A DNA stretch of 64,000 nucleotides from Paenibacillus rhizovicinus (GTDB taxonomy: Bacteria; Bacillota; Bacilli; Paenibacillales; Paenibacillaceae): assembly GCF_010365285.1 (NCBI RefSeq), contig NZ_CP048286.1:2003001-2067000 (forward strand), in the 5' to 3' direction. The stretch's first letter is position 1. Every line of letters starts with the position of its first letter. The position numbers and the translations under genes are program-made. Below, in pieces: positions 7,760 to 14,558 of the stretch. Under the pieces are notes generated by a model that was given only the letters and a program-made list of their open reading frames with translations, was not told the origin of the DNA and made no database searches.

Positions 7760-10396
7760 ATGATCCATGAGTCTGCAGCCGTAAGCGTTTCGGAATATGT
7801 CAATACGCGCAGGGGGAGTAACTCGGATCCGTCGTATTCGAAAGGGAATACGTTTCCAGCCACGGGCGTTCCGTTCGGATTCAATTTCTGGACGCCTATG
7901 ACGAACGCAAGCGAGCCAAGATGGATATACCAGTACAGCAAAAGCGGCATTCAGGCGTTTACGATCAGCCATATGCCAAGCCCCTGGATCGGCGATCGCC
8001 AAACGTTCCAGTTCATGCCGATGTCCGATCAGGTCACGGTGGATCGAGACGCCCGAGAGGCTTCATTCGATCACGCGAACGAAACAGCCAAGGCACACGT
8101 ATACAGCGTGAAGTTCGATAACGGCATCCAAACCGAGCTGGCTCCGACTGACCATGCGGCTTGTGTTCGATTCAGCTTCCCAACGGATCGTTCCTATTTG
8201 CTGTTCGATACGTTCGACAACCTGGATGCCTCCATTGCATGGGATGAAGGGAACGGCGTCGTTACGGGACATGTCGATTATCCGGATGGATTCTTGAGGC
8301 TGGTGCCTAGAATGTACGTCTATGCCGAGTTCAGCAAGCCTTTTGTACGCTCCAGTAAAGTCGAAGGTTACCGTGACCTCACTTCTTGGGTCGAATTCGA
8401 TACGGTTCAAGATCGTCAAGTGACCATGAAGATCGCGACTTCCTTTATCAGCGTCGAACAAGCGAAGGCGAATCTCTTGGATGAAATCGGCAGCAGCACC
8501 TTCGAGCAAGTGAAGCTGGCCGCGCAGGATGCCTGGGATGCGATCTTGAATAAGATCGAGGTGGAAGGCGCCTCCGAGGAGCAGTTGATTACGCTGTATT
8601 CCAACTTATATCGTCTGTTCATCTATCCAAACTCGGCTTACGAGCATGTTGGAGGCAAGCCGCAATATGCAACGCCTTATGTGAAAGGCAATCCGATCAA
8701 GGAAGGCAAACTTTATGTAAACAACGGCTTCTGGGACACATACCGGACAACATGGCCGATGTATGCGCTGCTGACGCCCGATAAAGCCGGAGAGTTGGCG
8801 GAAGGCTTCCTTAAGGGCTATAAGGACGGGGGCTGGATGGCTAGATGGTCCGCTCCGGGCTGCGTAGATTGCATGGTGGGAACGAATTCTGACGTTATTT
8901 TTGCGGATGCTTATTTGAAGGGTATTACGGGCTTCGACGCGGAAGCTGCCTATGATTCGATGATCAGGAATGCGGCAACCTACAGCAGCGATTCCTCCAA
9001 AGGACGCAAAGGAATGGAGCGTTCCGTGTTCTTGGGTTATACCCCGCAGGATCACGTCGGCGAATCGACCTCCTGGTCGCTTGAAAGCTATCTGAACGAC
9101 TTTGGTATTGCTCAGCTGGCAACCGCGCTCGGCAAAGAAGATGACGCCAAATACTTCTATAACCGGGCATTGAATTATGTGCATATCTTCTCGCCGTCCG
9201 TCGGCTTCTTCCGTGGCAAGAACGAGGACGGTTCCTGGCGCACTTCCGACGAAGAATTCAGCTCGATCCGCTGGGGCTCTGAATACACGGAGGGGAATGC
9301 CTGGCACTATTGCGTAGCTGTTCCGCATGACGGACAAGGGCTTGCCAATCTGTATGGCGGAAGAGAAGGACTGTCGGACAAAATCGACGATGTGTTCAAC
9401 GCGCCCAGGGATTATGAAGAAGGAGGATACGGCTTCGTTATTCATGAGATGGTCGAGGCTTACGATATCGATCGCGGACAGTACGGACATTCGAATCAGC
9501 CCGTTCATCATACCATCTACATGTACAACTACGCCGGTACGCCTTGGAAGACGCAAGCGCGTGCTCGCGATATCGTAACGCGTCTATATGATTCCGGAGT
9601 AGGGACAGGCAACGGCTATCAAGGCGATGAAGATAACGGCGAAATGTCCGCCTGGTATCTGTTTGCCGCGATGGGCTTTTACCCTGTAAGCGTAGGACGT
9701 CCTGAATATGCGATCGGTGCCCCTTATTTCAAGAAGATGACGATTCATTTGGAGAATGGCAAGGATATTGTCATCCATGCTCCGAAGGTGAATGACGACA
9801 ACATCTATGTACAGGGTTTGAAAATGAATGGGCAAGACCATTCGAAGAACTACTTCTTGCACCGGGATCTTGCAGATGGAGCCTTGCTGGAGTTCGATAT
9901 GGGTCCCTCTCCGTCAAGCTGGGGCTCAGGGAAAGACGATGTGCCGCCTTCACTGACGACGGGCGAGCTCCCGCCGCAGCCGTTGCAAGACTTGGCTAAC
10001 GGAGGCAAGGTCACGGCAAGCGGGGAGAATGAAGCAGCCGGCAACGCGGCAGCTCAGGCGTTCGTCAACAATTCTTCGACGAAATGGCAGACATCGGGAG
10101 CGACTGGCTGGATTCAATACGAGCTGAAGGAAGCAGGTGCCGTGCAAATGTACACCATCACCTCGGCAAATGATGGCCAGCAGCAGGATCCCAAGAGCTG
10201 GGAGCTCCTCGCTTCCAACGATGGTACCCACTGGAGCGTACTGGATGCGAGAACGGACGAAGCCTTCGCCTGGAGACAGCACACGCGTGCATTCGCCATG
10301 AATCAGGCCGAGGCGTTCACCTTCTACCGTTTGCATGTGAAGCAAAACCATGGGGCGGACTCCTTGCAAATCGCGGAAATCGAATTGCTGGGATAA
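7760..10396 (+). CDS. GH92 family alpha-mannosidase with C-terminal CBM32-like domain
   Basis: An 878-residue protein. About residues 10-730 match glycoside hydrolase family 92, calcium-dependent exo-acting alpha-mannosidases (mostly alpha-1,2). Seen are the N-terminal 'PATGVPFGFNFWTP', the central 'NGFWDTYRTTWPMYALL' and the C-terminal 'GDEDNGEMSAWYLFAAMGFYP' motifs. The last 140 residues form an F5/8 type C (CBM32-like) carbohydrate-binding domain. No signal peptide is visible, which is unusual for GH92 and suggests use of imported mannosides or non-classical release. ATG 7760 is preferred over GTG 7751 because the AAGGGGG ribosome site is 10 bases from the ATG but only 1 base from the GTG. 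A cre-like box lies upstream. Confidence 0.9.
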   Translation: MIHESAAVSVSEYVNTRRGSNSDPSYSKGNTFPATGVPFGFNFWTPMTNASEPRWIYQYSKSGIQAFTISHMPSPWIGDRQTFQFMPMSDQVTVDRDAREASFDHANETAKAHVYSVKFDNGIQTELAPTDHAACVRFSFPTDRSYLLFDTFDNLDASIAWDEGNGVVTGHVDYPDGFLRLVPRMYVYAEFSKPFVRSSKVEGYRDLTSWVEFDTVQDRQVTMKIATSFISVEQAKANLLDEIGSSTFEQVKLAAQDAWDAILNKIEVEGASEEQLITLYSNLYRLFIYPNSAYEHVGGKPQYATPYVKGNPIKEGKLYVNNGFWDTYRTTWPMYALLTPDKAGELAEGFLKGYKDGGWMARWSAPGCVDCMVGTNSDVIFADAYLKGITGFDAEAAYDSMIRNAATYSSDSSKGRKGMERSVFLGYTPQDHVGESTSWSLESYLNDFGIAQLATALGKEDDAKYFYNRALNYVHIFSPSVGFFRGKNEDGSWRTSDEEFSSIRWGSEYTEGNAWHYCVAVPHDGQGLANLYGGREGLSDKIDDVFNAPRDYEEGGYGFVIHEMVEAYDIDRGQYGHSNQPVHHTIYMYNYAGTPWKTQARARDIVTRLYDSGVGTGNGYQGDEDNGEMSAWYLFAAMGFYPVSVGRPEYAIGAPYFKKMTIHLENGKDIVIHAPKVNDDNIYVQGLKMNGQDHSKNYFLHRDLADGALLEFDMGPSPSSWGSGKDDVPPSLTTGELPPQPLQDLANGGKVTASGENEAAGNAAAQAFVNNSSTKWQTSGATGWIQYELKEAGAVQMYTITSANDGQQQDPKSWELLASNDGTHWSVLDARTDEAFAWRQHTRAFAMNQAEAFTFYRLHVKQNHGADSLQIAEIELLG

Positions 10397-10436
10397 GCGT
10401 TCATTCAATCATTTAAGCCAGCCCATAGACAAGAAC

Positions 10437-10479
10437 AATCCCCCTCAAGCAACCGTATGGGTTAGCTGGCAGGGGGATT
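10437..10479 (+). terminator. probable terminator after GH92
   Basis: A 9-bp stem (AATCCCCCT 10437-10445 with AGGGGGATT 10471-10479) with a 25-base loop and a short T run. A competing pairing of GCCAGCCCATA with TATGGGTTAGCTGGC overlaps it. Confidence 0.5.
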
Positions 10480-10593
10480 TTGCATAGCAATCGAAGACTG
10501 CAATGCTGCTCGTTATGAAAACATAAAAACCTAACGCTTAAAACCGATAGCGGTCGCCGTTTTTCAAAGCTGTGCGTTGCCTATCTTCTTGTC

Positions 10594-10785
10594 TTAACCC
10601 TTGTCTTTGTTCTTCGGCTTAGCCGGAACCACGACGCCGATGGTACCCGTCCGCGCCTTGCTGCCATCCGAGGTCCGGGTGATTTCCAATACGAGCCCCA
10701 CTTCCTTGTCGTTCCCGGAAGGAGATACCGTACCGTCCAAGCCGATCACATTCTTCTTGCTCGTGCTTACGATCGCGACAGCCAT
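10594..10785 (-). CDS. small hypothetical protein (63 aa)
   Basis: A 63-residue frame with a plausible beta-rich core ('VGLVLEITRTSDGSKARTGT') and a basic tail (PKNKDKG). I do not recognise it. The ATG at 10785 has only a weak GGGAAAG site; an in-frame TAG 18 bases upstream prevents a longer N-terminus. A near-perfect ribosome-binding sequence GGAGGTGATCC lies about 35 bases upstream but has no start codon at the right spacing. GC content is close to its neighbours. Coding status is uncertain. Confidence 0.4.
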   Translation of the reverse strand: MAVAIVSTSKKNVIGLDGTVSPSGNDKEVGLVLEITRTSDGSKARTGTIGVVVPAKPKNKDKG

Positions 10786-10830
10786 AACCGCTTTCCCAAG
10801 CTAATCGTCGTTATGGATCACCTCCCCACG

Positions 10831-10870
10831 AAAAAAGGCTTACAGCCTCTTCACCATTGCTGCAAGCCTT
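10831..10870 (-). terminator. intrinsic terminator or leader attenuator (minus strand)
   Basis: AAGGCTTGCAGC (minus, 10870-10859) pairs with GCTGTAAGCCTT (10846-10835), followed by a run of six T on the minus strand. It lies about 45 bases before the start of the 63-aa gene, so it could be a leader attenuator or simply end read-through from the right. Confidence 0.6.
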
Positions 10871-11055
10871 TAGATCCGATCAAGGGCATTTGGCGCCTTG
10901 CCGAACCTGTTCCCTTACGCTTCCAAGCCTCTTATCCATGGAAAATAAAGGGTAATATCCTGATTATAGCAGACAGGTTTCGATCGAAAAACCACTATTT
11001 CAGCCGGAAGGACGACATTCCGCTCGTTTGCATTTTCATGTTCGCTTGAATGATA

Positions 11056-11086
11056 AGAACCCAACGCTCTAAGCGTTGGGTTCTTG
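11056..11086. terminator. terminator overlapping the marR stop codon
   Basis: A perfect 13- to 14-bp hairpin (AAGAACCCAACGCT paired with AGCGTTGGGTTCTT). The stop codon TAG of the MarR gene is in the loop, so the last codons of the gene make one arm of the stem. Confidence 0.75.
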
Positions 11087-11509
11087 AAACAAACTCTTTT
11101 GCAGCACGTCCATGGCCTCCGCGATCCGCCCCAAATCCGCCTCGGTCGCATGCCGAAGCTGACGGAAGAACTGCGTTTCCATATGCGCGAATGCCGCGTT
11201 CATGAAGGATTGTCCGGCTGCGGACAGCCGAATGTACTGCTTGCGCTTATCTTCGGGGGCATCGAGTTTCTCGCACAGCCCTTTGTCGGTCAGCTTCTTC
11301 AGCTCGCGGCTCGTATTGGGCATCGAAATGTGTTTGCAGTCGCTGATCTCGCTTAGCGTCACCGGCTGTGAAACCGCGATATATTCCAGTATCCCGTATT
11401 GGACCGGCGTAATGTCCCCGAGCGCAAAATCCTTCGTCATTTCGTACGTCGCCTGATGAACGGAGGTTATGAACGACACCGCCTGCATGAAAAGTTGCTT
11501 TTTGTCCAT
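11069..11509 (-). CDS. MarR family transcriptional regulator
   Basis: A 146-residue winged-helix regulator. The helix-turn-helix and wing lie at about residues 45-95 ('TLSEISDCKHISMPNTSRELKKLTDKGL', then 'EDKRKQYIRLSAAG'). Typical length and all-alpha ends allow dimerisation. ATG 11509 was chosen: an AGAGGTG site lies 9 bases upstream, and the GTG at 11521 is part of that site. It is divergent from a flavodoxin-fold oxidoreductase, with two palindromic operators in the shared region. This is the standard layout for MarR-type repression of a quinone or electrophile detoxification gene. The inducer is unknown. Confidence 0.88.
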   Translation of the reverse strand: MDKKQLFMQAVSFITSVHQATYEMTKDFALGDITPVQYGILEYIAVSQPVTLSEISDCKHISMPNTSRELKKLTDKGLCEKLDAPEDKRKQYIRLSAAGQSFMNAAFAHMETQFFRQLRHATEADLGRIAEAMDVLQKSLFQEPNA

Positions 11510-11562
11510 ACCTGTTATCACCTCTTACCCGATACGATAGCAAATTATTTATCAATTAACAA

Positions 11563-11576
11563 TTATCATTTGACAA
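11563..11576. promoter_or_regulatory. MarR operator, marR-proximal
   Basis: TTATCATTTGACAA, an imperfect copy (one mismatch in the right arm) of the perfect palindrome at 11604-11617. It sits 54 bases from the marR start, where binding would autoregulate marR. Confidence 0.6.
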
Positions 11577-11603
11577 CTAACAAGTCCATATGTTACGGTT
11601 TAA

Positions 11604-11617
11604 TTATCAAATGATAA
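11604..11617. promoter_or_regulatory. MarR operator, oxidoreductase-proximal
   Basis: A perfect 14-base palindrome TTATCA-AA-TGATAA ending 3 bases before the ribosome site of the oxidoreductase. Two copies centred 41 bases apart between the divergent genes strongly suggest binding sites of the adjacent MarR protein. Confidence 0.7.
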
Positions 11618-11638
11618 CTAAAGAGGTGGCCAACCGAT

Positions 11639-12226
11639 ATGAACATGCTCGTTATTTACACCCATCCGAATCACCAAAGCTTAAGCTATGCATTCTTGCA
11701 GCAGGTCATTCAAGGCAGCGGCGAGAATGACGCCGTTACGGAAGTGAAGGTGCTTGATCTGTATGAGGCTGACTTCAATCCCGTTCTCGTGTTCAATCAG
11801 GACAAACGCAGGAGGGATATGCACAGCGATCCGGCGTTGGCCGTTTATCGGGAGCAGCTGCTTTGGGCCGACAAGATCGTCTTCGTCTATCCCATTTGGT
11901 GGGGCCGTCCTCCCGCGATGCTGCTCGGTTATATCGACCAAATGTTCGCGTCCGGCTTCGCTTACCGTGACAAGGGGGGCCTGATGCCGGAGGGACTGCT
12001 GACAAATAAATCCGTCGTCTGCGTGTCCACCATGAAAGGCCCCGCGCTCTACCCGCTGTTTTGGCTGAACAACGCGCACAAGGTACTGATGCGCAAAGCA
12101 TTGTTCCGCTTCGTCGGCATCAAGAAGGTGAAATTCTTCGAATTCGGCCGCATGGAACAGCCGAACGGGACGCAGGCCAAGAAGCTGGAGAAGGTGTACA
12201 AATATTTCAAGACAATAAATGCGTAA
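11639..12226 (+). CDS. NAD(P)H-dependent oxidoreductase, flavodoxin-like fold
   Basis: A 195-residue protein of the flavodoxin_2 (NQO/MdaB/YwrO) family. The 'MLVIYTHPNHQSLSYAFLQQV' N-terminus gives the first beta strand and FMN/FAD phosphate loop, and 'VFVYPIWWGRPPAMLLGYID' is the diagnostic second flavin motif. Expected reaction: two-electron reduction of quinones or other electrophiles by NAD(P)H. A strong AGAGGTGG site precedes ATG 11639. Probably repressed by the divergent MarR protein through the two palindromes. Confidence 0.88.
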   Translation: MNMLVIYTHPNHQSLSYAFLQQVIQGSGENDAVTEVKVLDLYEADFNPVLVFNQDKRRRDMHSDPALAVYREQLLWADKIVFVYPIWWGRPPAMLLGYIDQMFASGFAYRDKGGLMPEGLLTNKSVVCVSTMKGPALYPLFWLNNAHKVLMRKALFRFVGIKKVKFFEFGRMEQPNGTQAKKLEKVYKYFKTINA

Positions 12227-12403
12227 TTGATGCCCGGTGCTTTGAGCTGGGCGGCAGTCCATTTCCTGTGATCTGCAGTAACTGCCTGATTTTGACGATA
12301 TGTTAATCATCCTAGTAGCTACACATAACGGTTATTATACCGATCGATATTGTGGCTACTTGGACGCGCGCAATAATTAACTATATTGAGAGGTGAATGC
12401 TAG

Positions 12404-13210
12404 ATGAAAGTTTGGAAAATAACCCCTTCGGAAGAAAGCATAGTAGTTAAACGAAATGATCAGACGGATGATTTTATTTTTCGTGCATCAGAAGGAGAAT
12501 CATTAAGGAATGAATGGAAATCCATTAAGTTAAATGTTCTTAGAAAAGGCAGGCATAAAGACTTTCCAAGAATGATTCCAGGAATATTATTGTTGGGAAA
12601 TAAATCACTACAAAAAATTGAGCCGCTAATTAATCAAAATGTTGAATTCCTTAATGTGGAAAATGATGAAATGGCAATCATGGTATGTAACGTAATAACG
12701 GTAATAGATTGTATAGATTACGAGCGCTCTGAGCCAACTTATTTTAAAAGTACTGGTAGGCTCTCTGGATTTGATAAAATATCGTTCTATCCGGAGAGAG
12801 TGAAAGATGTTCCTATCTTTAAAGCGCCAGAAACAACATCAACAGAAATATATGTCTCTGATGAGTTTCGTGAACTCGTACTTATGTCAAAATTAAAGGG
12901 GCTTCAATTTGTAGAGGTATATGACTCTGAAGTAACCGAGGAGATGGAACTTCATGCTCAACAAAAATATGATTCTTTGCTAGAGAAAATAGAACAAACC
13001 AAAGGACAAGAATTTAGCTGGGACGAGGCTATGAAAATCGTTAGTACTGGAATGGCAGTTGTAAGTGGAAAATGGAAGCTTCAAGCCGGAAGTAACGGAA
13101 ATATACTCATTGGAGAATTGAGCGTTGACGGCACTTATTTCTGGGTAGATCCAATTTTTATTCCTCCGGTATTACTTAATCTAAAGTGGCATAGAGCTGA
13201 GGGTGTTTAA
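12404..13210 (+). CDS. Imm11-like (DUF1629) immunity protein, orphan
   Basis: A 268-residue protein. The C-terminal half resembles the Imm11/DUF1629 family of polymorphic-toxin immunity proteins: 'IFKAPETTSTEIYVSDEF' followed by 'KLKGLQFVEVYDSEV' is the pattern I recognise. No toxin gene is adjacent. Base composition is much more AT-rich than the flanks, which points to recent acquisition. GAGGTGA precedes ATG 12404 at normal spacing. By family, it would sit in the cytoplasm and neutralise a contact-delivered toxin from a neighbouring cell. The family match is moderate; an unrelated function is possible. Confidence 0.6.
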   Translation: MKVWKITPSEESIVVKRNDQTDDFIFRASEGESLRNEWKSIKLNVLRKGRHKDFPRMIPGILLLGNKSLQKIEPLINQNVEFLNVENDEMAIMVCNVITVIDCIDYERSEPTYFKSTGRLSGFDKISFYPERVKDVPIFKAPETTSTEIYVSDEFRELVLMSKLKGLQFVEVYDSEVTEEMELHAQQKYDSLLEKIEQTKGQEFSWDEAMKIVSTGMAVVSGKWKLQAGSNGNILIGELSVDGTYFWVDPIFIPPVLLNLKWHRAEGV

Positions 13211-13236
13211 TACAAATTAAAGGGTTTAAAGCGAGG

Positions 13237-13268
13237 AATGGCTAGCTAGATATTTCTAGTTAGCCATT
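13237..13268. terminator. terminator between convergent immunity-like genes
   Basis: A 14-bp stem (13237-13250 with 13255-13268, one G.T wobble) and 4-base loop, followed by TTTT on the plus strand. It separates two convergent genes. Confidence 0.75.
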
Positions 13269-14030
13269 TTATGTCACACCGGTGAAATTAAAATCTGGAA
13301 TCAAACCATCTTTATAACGCTTAATATTTTTGCTTTCTTCGACAAATGCTTCTTCACCCAGGTGTTTTTTCACATTATATCGAGTTTCTTTTGGAACCTC
13401 ACTATAGATGGACTCTACTAGCTGCAAGCCTATTGTATGCTCAGTGAAATTATGTGTTTTATACACAGGCGCAGATATTAATTTTTGTCTTCCGAACATT
13501 TTTATATACGGTTCTCCAAATATCACCATCCATTTAAGCTCCGGACACCTAATTTTTAAATTAATCGGTTGACTTTTAGTTAGATCCGATATGCCGACTT
13601 CCCCAAATTCCGGCTTAATTATTTCAATAAAATCAATACAAAGCATCATGAATTCTGAAAAGGTTTTTTCATTGCTTAATTCAGTAGATTCAGAATAGAG
13701 AGATACCAAATTAAAGTTAGCATTCTGACTCTTTTCCCAAGATATAAAATAATTAATATTGCAATTCTTTCGTCTTTTTGCCAGAAAATCACCGGCTTTG
13801 TACCTTTTGTCCTTCGAGTTTCCGTTTAATTTGGTATTCATCCATAAGTCAATCATATTTTGCATATTTTCTTTGGAGAATCCCTCTTTTATCGGATTTG
13901 AGTTTCCATATAATTCAGGATAAAACTGAGGATACTTGCTCATTAACTGAATCAATAATTCTGCCAAATTTGAATCCTCAAAGTCTCGAGTCGAATATAA
14001 AGACATAACAATAGTCTTTGCAATACTCAT
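13269..14030 (-). CDS. hypothetical protein, immunity-like (Imm52 type suspected)
   Basis: A 253-residue soluble protein, AT-rich like its neighbour. The layout resembles Imm52-like proteins: an N-terminal half with 'RYKAGDFLAKRRKN', and a C-terminal half with 'WMVIFGEPYIKMFGRQKLIS' followed by 'HTIGLQLVESIY' and 'VKKHLGEEAF'. I recall such patterns from immunity genes of polymorphic toxin systems but cannot confirm the family. ATG 14030 follows a GGAG at 9 bases. Together with the Imm11-like gene this makes a small immunity-gene depot lacking its toxins. Confidence 0.5.
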   Translation of the reverse strand: MSIAKTIVMSLYSTRDFEDSNLAELLIQLMSKYPQFYPELYGNSNPIKEGFSKENMQNMIDLWMNTKLNGNSKDKRYKAGDFLAKRRKNCNINYFISWEKSQNANFNLVSLYSESTELSNEKTFSEFMMLCIDFIEIIKPEFGEVGISDLTKSQPINLKIRCPELKWMVIFGEPYIKMFGRQKLISAPVYKTHNFTEHTIGLQLVESIYSEVPKETRYNVKKHLGEEAFVEESKNIKRYKDGLIPDFNFTGVT

Positions 14031-14196
14031 CTCACTTCACTCCTACTTGAATATTGTAACATGACTTCCTTTTGATCTATGCCTTGAACCTTATAGTGTT
14101 TTGAAAAATAATTACAGATTAAATTGAAACGTTTGCAGCAAATAATGAAAAATGACATTAGAACCATCCGACTGTAAACCTATACCAAAATAACGA

Positions 14197-14225
14197 TAGA
14201 CTACGAACACCTGTTCGATTATAAT
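14197..14225 (+). promoter_or_regulatory. promoter of the type I toxin mRNA
   Basis: TAGACT (14197-14202), a 17-base spacer and a perfect TATAAT (14220-14225). Transcription should start near 14232, giving a leader of about 55 bases before the toxin start codon. Confidence 0.65.
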
Positions 14226-14249
14226 AAAGAAGCGATGAATGGCTTGCAA

Positions 14250-14294
14250 GGGCGGTCGGCTAGTCTCCCCGAGGGGAGGTGATGCCATGGAGAC
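14250..14294 (+). promoter_or_regulatory. structured toxin mRNA leader sequestering the ribosome site
   Basis: CTCCC (14265-14269) can pair with GGGAG (14274-14278), which contains the Shine-Dalgarno sequence. Alternatively GTCTCC (14263-14268) can pair with GGAGAC (14289-14294) just after the start codon. GGGCGGTC (14250-14257) is an exact 8-base complement of GACCGCCC (14370-14377) at the 3' side of the gene. Such translation-blocking and 5'-3' pairing is known for type I toxin mRNAs. Confidence 0.6.
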
Positions 14295-14370
14295 AAGTGA
14301 CGCGATAACGCTGATGATCACGTTCGGCATGTTTATTCTCGCGCTGCTCTCTTATCTCAAAAAAAAATAG
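14287..14370 (+). CDS. type I toxin, small holin-like membrane peptide (Hol_Tox type)
   Basis: A 27-codon gene preceded by the very strong site GGGGAGGTGAT. The peptide has a short N-terminal head (METSDAI), a hydrophobic helix (TLMITFGMFILALLSYL) and a C-terminal KKK. This matches the 'putative holin-like toxin' family (Hol_Tox, PF16935), related in layout to BsrG/TxpA-class type I toxins of Bacillus. It would insert into the cytoplasmic membrane. The three Lys codons (AAA AAA AAA) are at the same time the template for the U-tract of the predicted antisense RNA terminator. It lies at the edge of the AT-rich immunity island. Recognition is from the peptide pattern and locus layout; toxicity is inferred. 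Confidence 0.78.
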   Translation: METSDAITLMITFGMFILALLSYLKKK

Positions 14371-14499
14371 ACCGCCCTCTCGCAAAGGTATGCGGTCTAC
14401 TATAAATCTCATATCTTGACTTGAGCCTTCCGCCCTTAACAGCGGTGAGTCGCGCGAGGAGTCGGTTGCCGCCGGCTCCTTTTGCCTGTAGGCTGATCT
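14359..14499 (-). ncRNA. predicted antisense antitoxin RNA
   Basis: On the minus strand an extended -10 (TGG-TATAGT, hexamer at 14511-14506) with a weak -35 (TTCATT, 14533-14528) should start RNA near 14499. The RNA ends at a textbook terminator: stem TAGACCGC/GCGGTCTA (14399-14392 with 14375-14368), followed by nine T (14367-14359). The result is an RNA of about 140 bases, fully complementary to the 3' third of the toxin mRNA including its last codons and its terminator. This is the arrangement of SR4/bsrG and RatA/txpA. No homology search was possible; the RNA is inferred from signals. Confidence 0.65.
14457..14483 (+). terminator. terminator of the toxin mRNA
   Basis: AGGAGTCGG (14457-14465) pairs with CCGGCTCCT (14472-14480) through a 6-base loop, followed by TTT. 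With the start near 14232 this predicts a toxin mRNA of about 250 bases. Confidence 0.7.
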
Positions 14500-14558
14500 T
14501 TCCTAACTATACCATATTCCAGGCGAAAATGAACAGCGCTGCCGCCCGGATTCGGCGC

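Noticed and set aside
10811-10826. 16S rRNA 3' end fragment (GGATCACCTCC on the plus strand)
   Set aside because: Only the anti-Shine-Dalgarno complement matches; no other rRNA sequence is near it. It is a strong ribosome site on the minus strand.
14112-14330. Minus-strand 72-codon frame over the toxin gene
   Set aside because: Antisense to the toxin and its promoter, no ribosome site; the minus-strand RNA is better explained as a non-coding antitoxin ending at 14359.
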